From CAZHZT01 sp964537285 (GTDB lineage: Bacteria; Bacteroidota; Bacteroidia; Chitinophagales; Saprospiraceae): 15,480 nt of DNA. Each line of letters starts with the position of its first letter. The first letter of the stretch is position 1. Where the stretch lies: NCBI GenBank assembly GCA_964537285.1, contig CAZHZT010000133.1:1-15480 (forward strand), written 5' to 3'. Shown here one piece after another: positions 14,099 to 15,480 of the stretch. The notes beneath the pieces were generated by a model. The model saw nothing but the letters and a program-made list of their open reading frames with translations, was not told the DNA's origin and made no database searches. The position numbers and the translations under genes were made by a program.

Positions 14099-14208
14099 GT
14101 TCTTTGACAAATTGTGTGGAACTTTAAAATGATAAGCCTTGAATGCTCTTGTGGCTGAAAGGATTATCATTTTGAAGTTCCATTTTTTCACAATTTATGT
14201 CAAAGAAC
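14099..14208. repeat. Long inverted repeat with boxA-like ends before the cytochrome gene
   Basis: The left arm starts with gttctttgacaaattgtg (14099-14116) and continues tggaactttaaaatgataa. The right arm is the inverse of the same unit, ending at 14208, with small gaps (an extra ta, and aaaaa before tggaac). About 22 nt form the loop. The structure ends 25 nt before the cytochrome ATG. The two boxA-like ends face inward on opposite strands. Confidence 0.8.
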
Positions 14209-14233
14209 TATCAACTTTAAACACACTTGCATT

Positions 14234-15181
14234 ATGAAAAGATTCTTAAAAATTGCCGGGATTATTCTCGGTGTAATTGTACTCCTAATTGCTCTTTCTG
14301 CAGCTACTATTCACTTCAGAGGAATTCCCTCCTACGAAGTTACCGCACCTGAAAATGTTGAGGTTGAGATGGATTCTGCCTCAATTGCCAATGGAGAGCG
14401 TCTGGTAACCATGGTTTGTGCAGAATGCCACCGCAGTAATACAGAAAACTCACTAACTGGAAAAAAGCTATTGGATATTCCTGAATTTTTCGGGGACATT
14501 TATGCAACGAATATTACCCAGGACAAAGAGTACGGTATAGGTAATTATACTAATGGAGAATTGGTATATGCATTAAGAACCGGAATAAAAAGAAACGGCC
14601 AATACATGCCTCCTTATATGCCCAAGTTTAATCACATGTCTGATGAAGATATGCTGGATGTGATTGCTTATTTGCGTTCTGATGCAAAGCCGGTACAAGC
14701 AAAAGCTGTAGCCTCTGTTCCTTGCAAGCCATCTTTTCTTACGAAGATGCTGAGTAACTTTGCCTTTCTTCCTCTTCCTTATTCCGGTGAAGTGGTTGAA
14801 AAGCCAAGTCCTGACGGTAAAGTTGCTCTGGGAAAATATATTGTTCATGGAATGGTGACTTGCTACGAATGCCATTCCGCTGATTTTACCACCAATAATC
14901 AGCTGGAACCTGAAAAATCAGTTGGCTACCTCGGTGGCGGTAATAAATTGCTGGATTTAGAAGGCAACATCATTATCGCCCCAAATATTACAATGGATGA
15001 AGAAAATGGATTGGGGAAATGGACTGTGGATGAGTTTATTAAAGCTATTAAATATGGCCAGCATCCGGAAGAAAAACCAATTCGTTATCCTATGCTCAAG
15101 TTAACACAACTTACGGATAGTGAGGTTGAAGCCATCTGGGAATACCTGAAAACAGTGCCGAAGATTTCTAATGCATACTAA
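14234..15181 (+). CDS. Membrane-anchored di-haem cytochrome c
   Basis: The 315-residue product starts with MKRFLKIAG and a hydrophobic segment (about 8-25) that probably acts as an uncleaved membrane anchor, placing the rest in the periplasm. Two class I cytochrome c domains follow, each with a haem-attachment CxxCH: CAECH at 62-66 and CYECH at 210-214. Each domain repeats the pattern (A)xNIT.D...G.G..T..E...A...G (91-117 and 249-275), which points to internal duplication. Likely distal haem ligands are Met125/129 (MPPYMP) in the first domain and Met287 (YPMLKL) in the second. The domains resemble cytochrome subunits of membrane dehydrogenases, but no dehydrogenase gene is adjacent, so the electron partner is unknown. 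It appears to be a single gene with the inverted repeat 14099-14208 in its leader region. Confidence 0.92.
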   Translation: MKRFLKIAGIILGVIVLLIALSAATIHFRGIPSYEVTAPENVEVEMDSASIANGERLVTMVCAECHRSNTENSLTGKKLLDIPEFFGDIYATNITQDKEYGIGNYTNGELVYALRTGIKRNGQYMPPYMPKFNHMSDEDMLDVIAYLRSDAKPVQAKAVASVPCKPSFLTKMLSNFAFLPLPYSGEVVEKPSPDGKVALGKYIVHGMVTCYECHSADFTTNNQLEPEKSVGYLGGGNKLLDLEGNIIIAPNITMDEENGLGKWTVDEFIKAIKYGQHPEEKPIRYPMLKLTQLTDSEVEAIWEYLKTVPKISNAY

Positions 15182-15271
15182 TTCAGAGGATACTGAACAA
15201 TAATTAAAACAGGAGGCTGCCTCATGAGTAATTCGTTTGGCTTGGGAAGAGTGTTTTCTTTTGAGAGGCGT

Positions 15272-15300
15272 ACTTTTTTTTAAAATTTTAAAAAAAAAGT
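15272..15300. terminator. A/T palindrome beyond the cytochrome gene
   Basis: ac, eight T, aaaatttt, nine A, gt form a near-perfect palindrome. It gives a U-run and a weak stem in either direction and lies about 90 nt past the cytochrome stop. It is a possible terminator, or the border of the repeat element that begins right after it. Confidence 0.45.
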
Positions 15301-15301
15301 G

Positions 15302-15480
15302 GTTCTAGATGATTTCATTTGGTAAGCGATTTAAGAACAAAAAGCAGGCCGTTAGGCCTGCCTGATCGTAGCCCCAGGTCCTCTCGGGGAAAAGATTATT
15401 CTACCTGATTTTTTCCGCGTAACGATAGCCTCAATATCGTCAACTTAAGCTCATTATAGCCCGGCACTTCAGTGCCGGGA
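15302..15480. repeat. Palindromic element D, chimera of elements A and B, cut by window end
   Basis: Bases 15302 to about 15426 match the inverse of the right arm of element B: ggttctagatgattt, aagaacaaaaagcaggcc, cctgatcgtagccccagg, cggggaaaag and a decayed ttccgcgta hairpin. From about 15427 the sequence switches to element A's left half (gcctcaat, cgtcaactt, then the hairpin cccggcact/agtgccggg at 15460-15479). The element continues beyond the window. Confidence 0.85.

Overview
The window looks like chromosomal DNA of a marine or environmental Bacteroidota, probably of the Saprospiria/Lewinella type. The supporting signs are an outer-membrane receptor of the carboxypeptidase-like plus plug plus barrel type, genes without clear Shine-Dalgarno sites, occasional TAnnTTTG (-7) promoter boxes, a GAF protein of a kind common in that phylum, and intergenic DNA packed with palindromic repeats. 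The taxonomic placement is inferred from style, not from a marker gene.

Layout. Positions 1-289 hold only hairpins. A small secreted protein (290-769, -) is followed by the broken 5' end of an M20 amidohydrolase (1073-1354, +), which runs into heptad-like repeat DNA, and then by an outer-membrane beta-barrel-like protein (1359-2216, -). A gene-free block (2217-3359) carries two large composite palindromic elements (2401-2687 and 2704-2991) and a long hairpin directly before the next gene. An AspT/YidE-type transporter (3360-4988) and an atypical SDR with a DUF2867-like C-terminus (5008-6471) form a two-gene operon. It converges, with a 4-base overlap, on a TonB-dependent-receptor-like gene (6468-8879, -).

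Next comes a toxin-antitoxin locus: an antitoxin-like gene (9172-9426) and a RelE/ParE toxin (reading frame from 9411 to 9719) whose frame is broken by a TGA exactly where the conserved early Trp codon is expected. The toxin gene ends inside a 184-bp palindromic element (9704-9887). On the minus strand, a divergent pyruvate kinase (12283-13860) with an N-terminal extension, no C-terminal allosteric domain, and a Lys at the position that decides potassium dependence is followed 11 nt later by a GAF-domain protein (9902-12271). These two genes look like one operon. A GGGAAAC-type heptad repeat and a long inverted repeat lie between that operon and a membrane-anchored di-haem cytochrome c (14234-15181). 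The window ends in a chimeric copy of the palindromic elements.

The most notable content is (i) the nonsense-interrupted toxin, (ii) a modular family of large nested-palindrome elements with exchangeable segments, (iii) a motif (GTTCTTTGACAAATTGTG) seen three times directly and once inverted that resembles boxA antitermination sites, and (iv) the pyruvate kinase-like/GAF gene pair. I saw no CRISPR array, rRNA, tRNA or intact transposase gene.
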